Shown here piece after piece: positions 7,637 to 16,164 of a stretch of DNA of 64,000 bases (the first letter of the stretch is position 1; each line of letters opens with the position of its first letter). The DNA is taken from assembly GCA_020637365.1 (NCBI GenBank), contig JACJWE010000001.1:372001-436000 (forward strand), written 5' to 3'. A program made the position numbers and the translations under genes. Source of the stretch: Acidimicrobiia bacterium (GTDB lineage Bacteria; Actinomycetota; Acidimicrobiia; IMCC26256; JAGNEX01). A model generated the notes under the pieces. It was given only the letters and a program-made list of their open reading frames with translations. It was not told the origin of the DNA and searched no databases.

Positions 7637-9445
7637 CTAACCAGCCAACTGTTCGGGCGTCAGTTCAGCAAGGATTGCGTTGCCTCCAACGACCTGGGAG
7701 AGATAGCCGCCAGCGCGCGGCACCAGCTGTTCCAAATAGAAGCGTGCGGTCGTCTTTTTCGCTTCGAGGAACGAGTCGGAATACGCCGAGCCGCCTTCGG
7801 TCAACAACCTGTGCGCCGACAATGCTTGTTTTGCCATGGTCCAACCACCTGCGACTTGCCCAAACATGTTGAGGTACGGAGTGGCGCCAGCCGCGGCGTC
7901 CTTGGGGTCCGCCGGACCGTTCTCAAAGATCCACATCGTGGCCTGTTCAAGCGCGGCGATTCCAGATTCGAGCGTTGCCTGCGCCTTGGCGAACGAGTCG
8001 CCGAGTTCGGACAAAGACTGTGCGGTGGCCTTTAGGTCACCGACGAAGTCGATCATCGGCTTACCGCCCGCCATCGGGAGCTTGCGTCCGACCAGGTCCA
8101 GCGCCTGAATACCGTTGGTCCCCTCATAGATCGGCTGGATACGTGCGTCGCGGTAGTGCTGGGCAACGCCGGTCTCTTCGATGAAGCCCATGCCGCCGAA
8201 CACCTGAATGGCAAGCGACGTGACTTCGCAGCCGATGTCTGTGCACCACGCCTTCGCGATCGGGATCAACAGGTCGACCATCTGTCCTGCTGTTTCCGCC
8301 GCATCCTTGTCGGGGTTCTTTTCGCGGTGGTCGATCTGTTCGGCAACCAGGAAGATCAGGTTGCGGGTGGCCTCGTTATACGCGCGCATGGTGTAGAGCA
8401 TCCGTCGGACGTCGGGATGCCGAATGATCGGCGCCTGCTGGCCACGGCTGCCGCCAAACTCGCGGCCTTGGAGGCGTTCTTGGGCGTAGTCGAGGGCCAT
8501 CTGGTAGGCCCGTTCGCCGAGAGCGACGCCCGAAAGACCGACGTAGAGTCGGGCGTTATTCATCATGGTGAACATGTAGTGCATGCCCTGATTTTCTTCA
8601 CCGATCAGGTAGCCCACCGCGCCATCAGAGTCATCGCCGTAGAGCATCACACACGTTGGGCTGGCCTTGATGCCCATCTTGTGCTCGATCGACGCGCATT
8701 TGACGTCGTTCTTCTCGCCGATGCTCCCATCGGCGTTCAACAAGAACTTGGGCACGATAAAACAGGAAATGCCTTTAGTGCCTGGAGGGGCGTCAGGGGT
8801 CCTGGCCAGCACCAGGTGGATGATGTTATCGGTGAAGTCATGTTCGCCGAAGGTAATGAAGATCTTCTGTCCCGAGATCAGGTAGGTGCCGTCGTCTTGG
8901 CGCACGGCCTTGGTGCGCACCGCGCCGACGTCGCTGCCAGCCTGGGGTTCGGTCAGGTTCATGGTCGCTGCCCACTCGCCGGAGATGAGTTTGGGCAAGT
9001 AGGTGTTGTGCTGTTCTTCGTCACCGTGTTCGATCAACGCTTCGATGGCGCCGGTCGTCAGACCAAACACCATCGAGAAGCTCATGTTCGCCGAACCAAT
9101 CAGTTCGGACAGAGCGGTCTCGACGAGGAAGGGAAAGTTGCCGCCACCGTATTCGGCCGGAAACCCCATGGTGTTCCAACCAGCCTCAATGGTCATCTGG
9201 TAGGCCTCGCGCCAACCGTCGGGAAGGATGACCTCGTAGTTCTCCCATCGAGCACCGATGACGTCGCCCTCACGGTTGAGGGGGGCGACGACTTCGGCCA
9301 TGAACTTGCCGCCTTCGTCCAAGAGGCCTTGGACCATCGATGGCTCGGCGGATTCGTAGCCCTCGAGTTTCGCGATGGCTGAAAGATCGCAGATCTGATT
9401 GAGCAGGAAGTCGAGATCGGTAAGAGGCGGACGGTACTCAGACAT
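7637..9445 (-). CDS. Acyl-CoA dehydrogenase, large (DmdC/FadE-like, ~600 aa) subfamily
   Basis: 602 residues, the size of the DmdC-like branch rather than the ~400-residue classical enzymes. Visible signatures are TEPQAGSDVGAVRT and ISGQKIFITFGEHD (flavin-binding region), MNNARLYVGLSGVALGERAYQ, and YEGTNGIQALDLVGRK with the Glu that serves as catalytic base in this subfamily. A C-terminal extension of about 130 residues (from about LPMAGGKPMIDFV onwards) is typical of the branch. It oxidises an acyl-CoA (fatty or methylthio-acyl) to the enoyl-CoA using FAD and passes electrons to ETF. The ATG is preceded by GGAG at seven bases. It stands alone as a transcription unit, and the exact substrate is not predictable. 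Confidence 0.9.
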   Translation of the reverse strand: MSEYRPPLTDLDFLLNQICDLSAIAKLEGYESAEPSMVQGLLDEGGKFMAEVVAPLNREGDVIGARWENYEVILPDGWREAYQMTIEAGWNTMGFPAEYGGGNFPFLVETALSELIGSANMSFSMVFGLTTGAIEALIEHGDEEQHNTYLPKLISGEWAATMNLTEPQAGSDVGAVRTKAVRQDDGTYLISGQKIFITFGEHDFTDNIIHLVLARTPDAPPGTKGISCFIVPKFLLNADGSIGEKNDVKCASIEHKMGIKASPTCVMLYGDDSDGAVGYLIGEENQGMHYMFTMMNNARLYVGLSGVALGERAYQMALDYAQERLQGREFGGSRGQQAPIIRHPDVRRMLYTMRAYNEATRNLIFLVAEQIDHREKNPDKDAAETAGQMVDLLIPIAKAWCTDIGCEVTSLAIQVFGGMGFIEETGVAQHYRDARIQPIYEGTNGIQALDLVGRKLPMAGGKPMIDFVGDLKATAQSLSELGDSFAKAQATLESGIAALEQATMWIFENGPADPKDAAAGATPYLNMFGQVAGGWTMAKQALSAHRLLTEGGSAYSDSFLEAKKTTARFYLEQLVPRAGGYLSQVVGGNAILAELTPEQLAG

Positions 9446-9761
9446 CGTGGACTCCGATAACAGTGTTGTTGGTGCGTGTCGCCCCGCATCGATGTCGTGA
9501 TGCGCACGACCCGCCGACGCTGGGTTGTCGCCGCTGACCGCTGCCGGATCGGCGACTCCGACCTACCCCCTACGGTATGCCGGTTCGACAGGGTTACCCC
9601 CGAGTAACAACCATGTTAGGTGTGTCTGTCGTGCTCACGTCGAGGCGAGGACAAAGTTCTCCTCGCGGCGTTGTATCGCTCAACCCCTTCATGAACCCTC
9701 AGACGCCGTCCCACGTCGTCCCAGGCGATCCCCTGCAGTCAACATCGGCATCATCGGTCAG
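9446..9761. other. Intergenic region, no gene seen
   Basis: 316 bases between the acyl-CoA dehydrogenase start (minus strand) and the YceH stop. Short frames here lack start signals and coding character. It presumably holds the dehydrogenase promoter at its left end. I see no convincing operator, repeat or RNA gene. Confidence 0.5.
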
Positions 9762-10502
9762 CTAAATAAGCTCATCTTGCAGCGCTCTCAGTTCTGCATC
9801 AAGACGTTCGACCACTGCTTCGAGTGCTGCGACCCGCTCGCTCAGCACCGCGACGGCTGAATCGCTCGGTGGGTCGTCCGGGCTCTGGCCGAGATGTGCC
9901 GGACCTGAGGAGGCATGACTCGACGTCGATGCCACGACGCTTCCTCCGTCGCTGGAGTCGTGGGTGTCCACATCGTGAGTCGGTGCTTGTTCGCCCAAGA
10001 GCTGCTGATAACGGATCTCGCGTCGGCCGGGCTGGCGCTCCAGCGCGGTGACCAGCGGTGGCTCGAACTCGACGAGTGAGTCGAGGGTCTCGTCCACGTC
10101 GGTGAGGCTCCCGAAGGCGTGCAGGCGCTCGGTTCGCTGTTTGATTTCACCGGGGGTCTGCGGTCCTCGAAGCATCAACACCGCCATGACCGAAATTTGC
10201 GCGTCGTTCAGGCCGAGAGCCTCGTCGAGGACCTGGCGATACTTGGTGACGCGATGCCCAGCACCGCCGACTAGCCGCACAAACCCACCCGCCTGTAGCG
10301 ACTTGAGCGTCTCCTGGACCTGTGATTCGGAGTAGTCGACCACCGGATCGCGGTTGGACGCCTGATTGCAGGCGGTGCGCACCGAGTTGAGGGTGAGAGG
10401 GTATGCGTTCGGCGTTGTCCGTTGCTTTTCGATGAGGCAGCCGAGGACGCGCAGAGAGGGCTTGAAAGTTCCACGTGGCAGCGTACCGGTCTCGTTCCCC
10501 AT
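9762..10502 (-). CDS. YceH family protein (DUF480), tandem winged-helix
   Basis: 246 residues from ATG 10502; the frame is open to 10649 but the conserved family N-terminus begins at this ATG. LRVLGCLIEKQRTTPNAYPLTLNSVRTACNQASNRDP is the conserved first winged helix of YceH/DUF480 (quoted in parts: LRVLGCLIEKQ, TTPNAYPLTLN, ACNQASNRDP). AQISVMAVLMLRGPQTPGEI marks the second. After an acidic Ser-rich stretch the protein ends in a short coiled coil (LSERVAALEAVVERLDAEL). The molecular role of the family is not established; a regulatory or nucleic-acid-binding role is inferred from the fold. The C-terminal coiled coil suggests oligomerisation. Confidence 0.85.
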   Translation of the reverse strand: MGNETGTLPRGTFKPSLRVLGCLIEKQRTTPNAYPLTLNSVRTACNQASNRDPVVDYSESQVQETLKSLQAGGFVRLVGGAGHRVTKYRQVLDEALGLNDAQISVMAVLMLRGPQTPGEIKQRTERLHAFGSLTDVDETLDSLVEFEPPLVTALERQPGRREIRYQQLLGEQAPTHDVDTHDSSDGGSVVASTSSHASSGPAHLGQSPDDPPSDSAVAVLSERVAALEAVVERLDAELRALQDELI

Positions 10503-10635
10503 GTTGCACGGAGCTTTGGTCGCCTCGTCTCGAACCGGAGCGCGCCGCGCTGGGTTCAAAGTTGTGGTCACAATTCGGTGCGTCGGGTGGTCCCCTGCGG
10601 GAGAAGCAGCCCGAAACATGCCGCCAGCGGAGCGG

Positions 10636-13104
10636 TTAGCAGCTAACACCTTCCGCGGGGCGGTACGTCGAGGTGAAGTAGTCGACGATTGGTGCCCCGC
10701 CGTCGAGCGGCGTGCGGGTTCGTTCGGTACGCACCGTCGTGCAGCGCCCCCGACTCTTGGTCTGGCCCGTCTGATCCGAAACCATGGACGGAATGGAGAA
10801 CAGTCGGACGGTCAAGGACGAGTCGGTATAGCTGGTGGTAATCAGCACCGGGGTGGCGGTCTGGTTGTGCAGCTTCAGGTCGACGTAGGGGTACCACAGC
10901 GTCGCTTCTCGACCGTAGGGATAGCGGGAGATATAGAGCGAATGGCTCTGATACTCGGTGATGTCGAGGCCGCCAAAAAAGGCCGCGTTGAACAGTGTCG
11001 TAGCGAACTGGCTGACGCCACCGCCCACATCTGACTCGTGGCGTCCGTCGACGATGACCCCAGCGTCGACGAATCCCTTTTCTACGGTCCGGCGGCCGAC
11101 ATAATCGTTGACCGAAAACGTTTCACCGGGTTCGATGATGGCCCCGTTCACGATGTCGGCGATGCGGTGAATATTGGTCACTCGCGAAGCCCCGGCGGGG
11201 TGAAATGTTGTGAACTCACCGGTTACGACATCCATACCGCGTGCTCGCAGCTCGGCCTGACCCGAAGCTGGGTCCCATGGGATTGTCGGCAGCTCGATCG
11301 GGCTCCTATCGCCTCGTGCCAGATGATCAAAGACCACTTGGGAGTCGATTTCACCGCAGCATCTGACGCCTGATTCGGTCGAAGTCACCAGCAGTTCGCC
11401 CGTGGCCTCATCGGGTGCAAACGTCGCCGAACCATAGGTGCCGACCTTGGTGAAGGTCGAGGAAAGGTCATGAGCCATTTCGGTCGGGTCGATGGTCAGC
11501 ACAACCCCGTTTGGAGTCTGCTCGCTGCGAACCCAGTCGATCAGCGTGTCGACATCGATGAACTGGGTTTCACCCCCGACGGTTACGTTGACACCCTTTC
11601 CTCGCGACCGGTAAATCTTGTCCGCTTGGGCGATGAGCTGTTCTTCGGTGAGCGTGGGCTCCAATGTGTTGGGGGTCAGCGTGATATGGGGTTCTTTGGC
11701 CGACAAGGCGGTCGGCAACTGCTTGAGCAGGTCGCTTGAGCGGATGCCGAATCCGTCGCTACCTGGCGTGGTTTGGGCTTGTGTGCCTTCAAACCGCAGC
11801 GTTGGTTCGACCGGGTCGATCTGGTCGGGAACCTCGATGTCTTCCAGTGGAGCAACCGCCTGAATCGGGTCGACGGAAAGCGGAACGGACAGTTCGATGG
11901 GATCGCTGCGCGCCTGCCACCAGGTTCGAGGGTCGTCGACCGGGCGTTCGGACATCGCCTCGTCGGCAATCGCTTCTGAGTCCACAGCGAGTCCGAGTTG
12001 CGCGTAGGTGACCTCGATCTGATTGGTGGGCCCCTCGACGATGATCGCTCGCTCGGCCAACAGGTCGTCGATCTCACGCGCACGTTCGAGGACCTGGGCC
12101 CTGGTCAGGCCGCCGATGTCCTCGCCGTTGAGCGCCACACCTGGAGAGACCAGACCTTTCGCGTCGTGCTTGGCTTTCCACCACAACCCGAAAAACCCGC
12201 CGACGGCGATGAGTGTCAGCACGATGATCGACACTGCGATCCTGCGAATCCATCGAACCCGAGATGGCCGTGAAGTCGCTTCGGACGTCGCTGGTGGCTC
12301 CTGGGGCATCACCGCGGGTGCAGAACTGGCCGTATTCGCCGCTCCTTGAGGTGGTCCCGATGTATCGCCGCTCTCCGCTGAGGAGGTGAGGTCCTGGGCC
12401 GACTCCGTCGACCCAGGACCATGCGGTGCGGCGCCTTGGCGTGCGGGCGTTTCGGGCGCAGGTGTTTCGGGCGCAGGTCCGGCCTGGCCGGGTGCGGGCG
12501 TTTCGGGTGCGGCCCGGCCGAATGTCGCCGGGTCGGGTGTCGTCGGGTCGGGTGTCGTCGGGTCGGATGTCGTCGGGTCGGGTGTTGCCGGGTCGGCGGT
12601 CGTCGACGACTCTAGGGGAGTAGCCGAATCGATCTGAGGGGCTTTGAGCAGGGCGTCAACAGCCGGTGTGGGCGCGGTTAGGGCGGGGTTGGCGGTGGTT
12701 GCCGCGACGTCGATTGGGGCGACCCGAACACCGGGTGCTCCTTGTCGAAGGGCCCTTCGGTCGTGGTCTCCGTCGGGAGCAGGGCTGGGGCCATGGTCAC
12801 CGACCAGGTCGGTATCGGACTCGGCTATGTCGGTCGTGACGGTGTGGCGTTCAGGGGTCGCCTCCCGTTCGGTGCCACCATGATCAGCGCCCGCTCCGCC
12901 CTCGTTGCTTTCGTCATTGCGAGCTGGCACACCCGCGGCGACCGCATCGCTCTCTGCGTTGACGGGCGTGGGCCGTGGGTGCTCGGTTCCCAGGCTGGCC
13001 TCCGCGAACGTTCGCGTCGCGCCCGTTTCGGAATCCGCAGATTCGTCGAGCTCGTTATCGTCGGGGTCGGTTGGCTGAAATCCGCCGGTTACGGTGGTAC
13101 CCAT
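10636..13104 (-). CDS. VanW family membrane protein with long disordered cytoplasmic N-terminus
   Basis: 822 residues. Residues 1-280 are acidic and Pro/Thr/Ala-rich with PDPTT-type repeats (DNA repeat at 12530-12604). Residues 289-309 form the single membrane helix. The extracytoplasmic part begins with a peptidoglycan-binding-4-like domain (VALNGEDIGGLTRAQVLERA and a second similar unit). It ends in a VanW domain recognised by PGETFSVNDYVG, GGGVSQFATTLFNAAFF and EYQSHSLYISRYPYGREAT. VanW/YoaR proteins are cell-wall associated, of unknown biochemical activity. The start at 13104 lies only 43 bases from the divergent exonuclease gene, so the two share a promoter region. Confidence 0.85.
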   Translation of the reverse strand: MGTTVTGGFQPTDPDDNELDESADSETGATRTFAEASLGTEHPRPTPVNAESDAVAAGVPARNDESNEGGAGADHGGTEREATPERHTVTTDIAESDTDLVGDHGPSPAPDGDHDRRALRQGAPGVRVAPIDVAATTANPALTAPTPAVDALLKAPQIDSATPLESSTTADPATPDPTTSDPTTPDPTTPDPATFGRAAPETPAPGQAGPAPETPAPETPARQGAAPHGPGSTESAQDLTSSAESGDTSGPPQGAANTASSAPAVMPQEPPATSEATSRPSRVRWIRRIAVSIIVLTLIAVGGFFGLWWKAKHDAKGLVSPGVALNGEDIGGLTRAQVLERAREIDDLLAERAIIVEGPTNQIEVTYAQLGLAVDSEAIADEAMSERPVDDPRTWWQARSDPIELSVPLSVDPIQAVAPLEDIEVPDQIDPVEPTLRFEGTQAQTTPGSDGFGIRSSDLLKQLPTALSAKEPHITLTPNTLEPTLTEEQLIAQADKIYRSRGKGVNVTVGGETQFIDVDTLIDWVRSEQTPNGVVLTIDPTEMAHDLSSTFTKVGTYGSATFAPDEATGELLVTSTESGVRCCGEIDSQVVFDHLARGDRSPIELPTIPWDPASGQAELRARGMDVVTGEFTTFHPAGASRVTNIHRIADIVNGAIIEPGETFSVNDYVGRRTVEKGFVDAGVIVDGRHESDVGGGVSQFATTLFNAAFFGGLDITEYQSHSLYISRYPYGREATLWYPYVDLKLHNQTATPVLITTSYTDSSLTVRLFSIPSMVSDQTGQTKSRGRCTTVRTERTRTPLDGGAPIVDYFTSTYRPAEGVSC
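12530..12604. repeat. 15-bp tandem repeat, five units, inside the VanW gene
   Basis: Units beginning GGGTCGGGTGTCGTC at 12530, 12545, 12560, 12575 and 12590, with one to several substitutions in the later copies. They encode the Pro-Asp-Pro-Thr-Thr-like repeats of the disordered N-terminal region. Unit length is a multiple of three, so copy-number change keeps the frame. Confidence 0.85.
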
Positions 13105-13147
13105 GCACTGCCGATTTTCGGTTGTCTGCGATCGAGGGGTGAGAGTT

Positions 13148-14032
13148 ATGCGTATCCATCTTGTCGACGGAACTTACGAACTCTTTAGACATCATTTTGC
13201 GATGCCGTCGCATCGTAATGACGCAGACCAAGAGGTGGCCGCAACGCGGGGGGTACTTGGTTCATTGTTGATGATGTTGGAGGAGGGCGGTGTCACCCAC
13301 CTCGGTGTCGCAACCGACCACGTGATCGAGTCGTTCCGCAATCAAATGTGGGCGGGCTACAAAACCGGAGAAGGCATCGACCCAGACCTCTACCGCCAAT
13401 TTCCGTTGCTCGAACAGGGTCTGTTCGCCATGGGGATCATGTGCTGGCCGATGGTCGAGTTTGAGGCCGATGACGCGCTTGGTGCTGCAGCAGCCGTTGC
13501 ATCTGTCGATGAGCGCGTTCGTCAGGTCTTGATCTGTACGCCCGACAAAGACCTCGCCCAATGCGTTGAAGGCGAGCGTGTGGTCATGCTCGACCGGCGA
13601 CACGGAACGATCACCGACGTCGCCGGAGTCGTTGCGAAATGGGGGGTGCTCCCTGAATCGATACCCGATTACCTCGGACTGGTCGGCGATACCGCCGACG
13701 GCTACCCCGGTCTCAAGGGCTGGGGTGCCAAATCGACCGGCACCGTTCTGGCGAGCTACGGACACATCGAAGACATCCCCGATGACGCTGCGGAATGGAA
13801 CGTCAAGGTTCGAGGTGCCGCCAAGTTGGCCGAGACGTTGCGCACCCAACGCGCTGACGCCCTCCTGTTTCGTGAGATTGCCACCGTCCGCCGAGATGCT
13901 CCTGTGTCGAGCGTCGACGAGATGCGCTGGCAGGGTCCGACCGACGATCTCCCCGAACTGTGCCGCCTCCTCGATCGGCCCGACTGGATCGAACGGGTGC
14001 AACGACTTGCCGAACGGTCTGCGTCGATCTGA
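13148..14032 (+). CDS. 5'-3' exonuclease (PolA-N / flap-endonuclease-like)
   Basis: 294 residues; the start at 13148 follows GAGGGGTGAGAG and begins with the family N-terminus MRIHLVDGTYELFR, whose Asp7 is a metal ligand. FEADDALGAAA and CTPDKDLAQ provide the clustered acidic residues of the FEN active site. GLVGDTADGYPGLKGWGAKS is the helix-3-turn-helix that grips the DNA backbone. The protein is a free-standing equivalent of the 5'-nuclease domain of DNA polymerase I, expected to remove flaps or RNA primers in the cytoplasm. It is divergent from the VanW gene and is not followed closely by other genes. Confidence 0.85.
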   Translation: MRIHLVDGTYELFRHHFAMPSHRNDADQEVAATRGVLGSLLMMLEEGGVTHLGVATDHVIESFRNQMWAGYKTGEGIDPDLYRQFPLLEQGLFAMGIMCWPMVEFEADDALGAAAAVASVDERVRQVLICTPDKDLAQCVEGERVVMLDRRHGTITDVAGVVAKWGVLPESIPDYLGLVGDTADGYPGLKGWGAKSTGTVLASYGHIEDIPDDAAEWNVKVRGAAKLAETLRTQRADALLFREIATVRRDAPVSSVDEMRWQGPTDDLPELCRLLDRPDWIERVQRLAERSASI

Positions 14033-14236
14033 CCGCTGCGATCCAGGTGGGTGGTGATCCGCTTCGGGGCCGGGTTCTGGGCCGACCTACTGTGCTGTCA
14101 GCAGCTTGAAAACCTGTGGAACGTGCACCCGGTCCCGGTCGCCTAGTGCCCACCGAGGTAGCTCACCCGGTCGGCGCCCTGCCCGGTGAAGTAGTTGAAT
14201 CTGGCCTGGCTCGTGCCAAGACCTTGGGAGATCATC

Positions 14237-14671
14237 GTGAAACATCTAACAGCCTTGTTGGCCCTCGTGCTTGCCGCAATGCTTCTCGCCGTCAGCTGCG
14301 GTGGTGATGACGACACCGACGGATCCAATGGAACGGAGGACGCCGCGAGTGCCAGCGCTGCGGAGGCCCCCGCATCTTTTGATGAGGCAGCGATGCAACT
14401 CGACGCAGAAGACGTCAAGTTTGCGGTCGACTCCTTCACCGTCCCCCCTGGTGACATCACGATCGGTCTCGAACAAAAGGGCAGCATGCAGCATTCCTTC
14501 GTGATCGAGGGCAAGGAAGACGATCTGCGCCTGGTCGTAACCTCACCCGGTGAGGTCGATCTCGGCGCCATCAACCTTCCCGAAGGCGCCTACGTCTTCT
14601 ACTGCGACATAGCAGGGCACCGAGGCCTCGGGATGGAGGGCAACCTCTATGTGCTGGACTCAGGTCAGTAG
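14237..14671 (+). CDS. Blue-copper (cupredoxin) lipoprotein
   Basis: 144 residues from GTG 14237, eight bases after GGGAG. The signal peptide ends in a lipobox LAVSC with Cys21, so the protein should be lipid-anchored outside the membrane. After an acidic/Ala/Ser linker, residues about 58-141 form a cupredoxin domain. His86 (MQHSF), Cys123 and His128 (FYCDIAGH) and Met133 (GMEG) are the four ligands of a type-1 copper site in the usual order and spacing. A role in single-electron transfer, perhaps to respiratory or denitrifying partners, is inferred. The next gene begins 29 bases downstream. Confidence 0.88.
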   Translation: MKHLTALLALVLAAMLLAVSCGGDDDTDGSNGTEDAASASAAEAPASFDEAAMQLDAEDVKFAVDSFTVPPGDITIGLEQKGSMQHSFVIEGKEDDLRLVVTSPGEVDLGAINLPEGAYVFYCDIAGHRGLGMEGNLYVLDSGQ

Positions 14672-14700
14672 CAACACCAGACACCCAGGAAGCGGCTGAT

Positions 14701-15909
14701 ATGCAGCTCACCATCGAAAAGCTGGTCGCCGGCGGCGACGGGCTCGCACGCGCCGTCGACCGCCGCGTCGTCTTCGTCCAAGGCGCACTACCGGGCGAAG
14801 TTGTCGACGTCGAGATTGTGGAGGAGCGTTCTGACTACCTGCGCGCACATGTCGAATCGGTGCTCACCCCATCGTCGGCCCGGATCGTGCCGCCATGTCC
14901 TCACGTCGCGTCCGGGTGTGGCGGGTGCGGTTGGCAGCACGTCGACCCGGCGCAGCAGACCGACCTGAAAGCCCAGATCGTCACCGAAGCCCTTGAGCGG
15001 ATGGGCAAGGTCAAAGACCCCGACGTTCGGATCGGCACCCCGCTCAAAGCCGGGGCATTTCGCACCACGATCCGTGTCGGTGTCACCGAGGGACGACTCG
15101 GCTTCCGGCGCTCACAGACCAACGACATCGTGCCGGTCGATTCATGTGACGTTGCGCACCCACTGCTTCAAGAGTTGCTGGTCAGCGTCGTCCCTGGCGA
15201 CGCACAGGAGCTGACGCTCCGGGTGGGCGCCGCCACCGGGGAACGACTCATCCTCGCATCGCCAACCGCCGAAGGGGTCGAGGCGCCCCCCGATGTGCTG
15301 GTCATTGGCGCTGATGAGGTTCAACAGGCCCATGAAGAGGGTCGATTGCTCGATACCGACGCTGCAATCGCAGCGATCCACGAAGTCGTCGCGGGTCGAA
15401 CGTGGCGCATCTCAGCAGATTCGTTCTTCCAGGCTCGGCCCGATGGCGCCGAAGCGCTCGTCCAAGCGGTCGGCGACGCGACCGGATCGCTTCGGGGCAA
15501 GACCGTTATCGACGCCTATGGCGGAGTTGGCCTGTTTGCAGGTACCGTCGCCGCGCAGAGCCGTGTCACGCTGCTCGAATCTTCTCGATCTGCCGTCGCG
15601 GATGCAAAGGTAAACCTGTCAGATGTCGACGTCAGAGTGATCCGGCGCGACGTCGCGAAGTGGGTGCAGCGCCAGGCGGATGTGGTCATAGCGGATCCGC
15701 CTCGCAAAGGGCTCGGTGCTCGTGCCGGAAAACGGTTGATCGATACCGGGTGCAGCCGACTTGTCCTGGTGTCCTGTGATGTTGGTTCGATGGGGCGCGA
15801 CACGCGGTGGCTCAAAGCGCGCGGGTTTACGTATCAGGGTTCGACCGTGATCGACATGTTTACCCACACTCCACACATCGAAGTGGTCAGCGTCTTCGAC
15901 CGCCGCTGA
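14701..15909 (+). CDS. RlmD/TrmA family 23S rRNA (uracil-C5)-methyltransferase
   Basis: 402 residues. Residues 1-60 are a TRAM-type RNA-binding domain. Cys66, Cys73 and Cys76 (CPHVASGCGGC), plus a later Cys in VDSCDVAHP, fit the 4Fe-4S cluster of the RumA branch. VIDAYGGVGLFAGTVA is the SAM-binding motif, VVIADPPRKGL is motif IV, and LVSCDVGSMGRD carries the catalytic cysteine. HTPHIEVVSVF contains the C-terminal general-base Glu. Family members make 5-methyluridine in rRNA or tRNA; which uridine is modified here cannot be told. It probably shares a transcript with the cupredoxin gene. Confidence 0.88.
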   Translation: MQLTIEKLVAGGDGLARAVDRRVVFVQGALPGEVVDVEIVEERSDYLRAHVESVLTPSSARIVPPCPHVASGCGGCGWQHVDPAQQTDLKAQIVTEALERMGKVKDPDVRIGTPLKAGAFRTTIRVGVTEGRLGFRRSQTNDIVPVDSCDVAHPLLQELLVSVVPGDAQELTLRVGAATGERLILASPTAEGVEAPPDVLVIGADEVQQAHEEGRLLDTDAAIAAIHEVVAGRTWRISADSFFQARPDGAEALVQAVGDATGSLRGKTVIDAYGGVGLFAGTVAAQSRVTLLESSRSAVADAKVNLSDVDVRVIRRDVAKWVQRQADVVIADPPRKGLGARAGKRLIDTGCSRLVLVSCDVGSMGRDTRWLKARGFTYQGSTVIDMFTHTPHIEVVSVFDRR

Positions 15910-16084
15910 TGCGCGTCAATGAATCATCTGGGACCGCAAACCTGCGTTGTGCCCCTTGTAGGGTGCTGACCTCCCGCTCCGGTCGGCCTTGCTGTGAGCG
16001 ATGCAGGTCCGGCGCCACTTCCCGGTTCGAACCTTTAACATGGCGCGGTCCGTCGCTTCCGATGCGGCCCACGGCCCATCGCCA

Positions 16085-16140
16085 GATGATCCCGGTTAGA
16101 CGGTCCCGGTTAGATGATCCCGGTTAGATGATCCCGGCCC
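16085..16140. repeat. 14-bp tandem repeat, four copies
   Basis: Four head-to-tail units of GATGATCCCGGTTA start at 16085, 16099, 16113 and 16127; the second and fourth have substitutions. They occupy the leader region 25-80 bases before the Fpg/Nei start codon. Because 14 is not a multiple of three, the array is non-coding. It may be slippage-prone or a repeated protein-binding site. Confidence 0.85.
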
Positions 16141-16164
16141 AGGTGATGAGGAGCGCGCAGTTCG

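Noticed and set aside
8156..9382. 408-codon open frame on the plus strand
   Set aside because: It lies wholly opposite the acyl-CoA dehydrogenase gene, whose family motifs are unmistakable; it is an antisense shadow caused by high GC content.
12530..12604. Possible CRISPR-like array
   Set aside because: Units are contiguous without spacers, in frame within a coding region, and encode a low-complexity protein segment.
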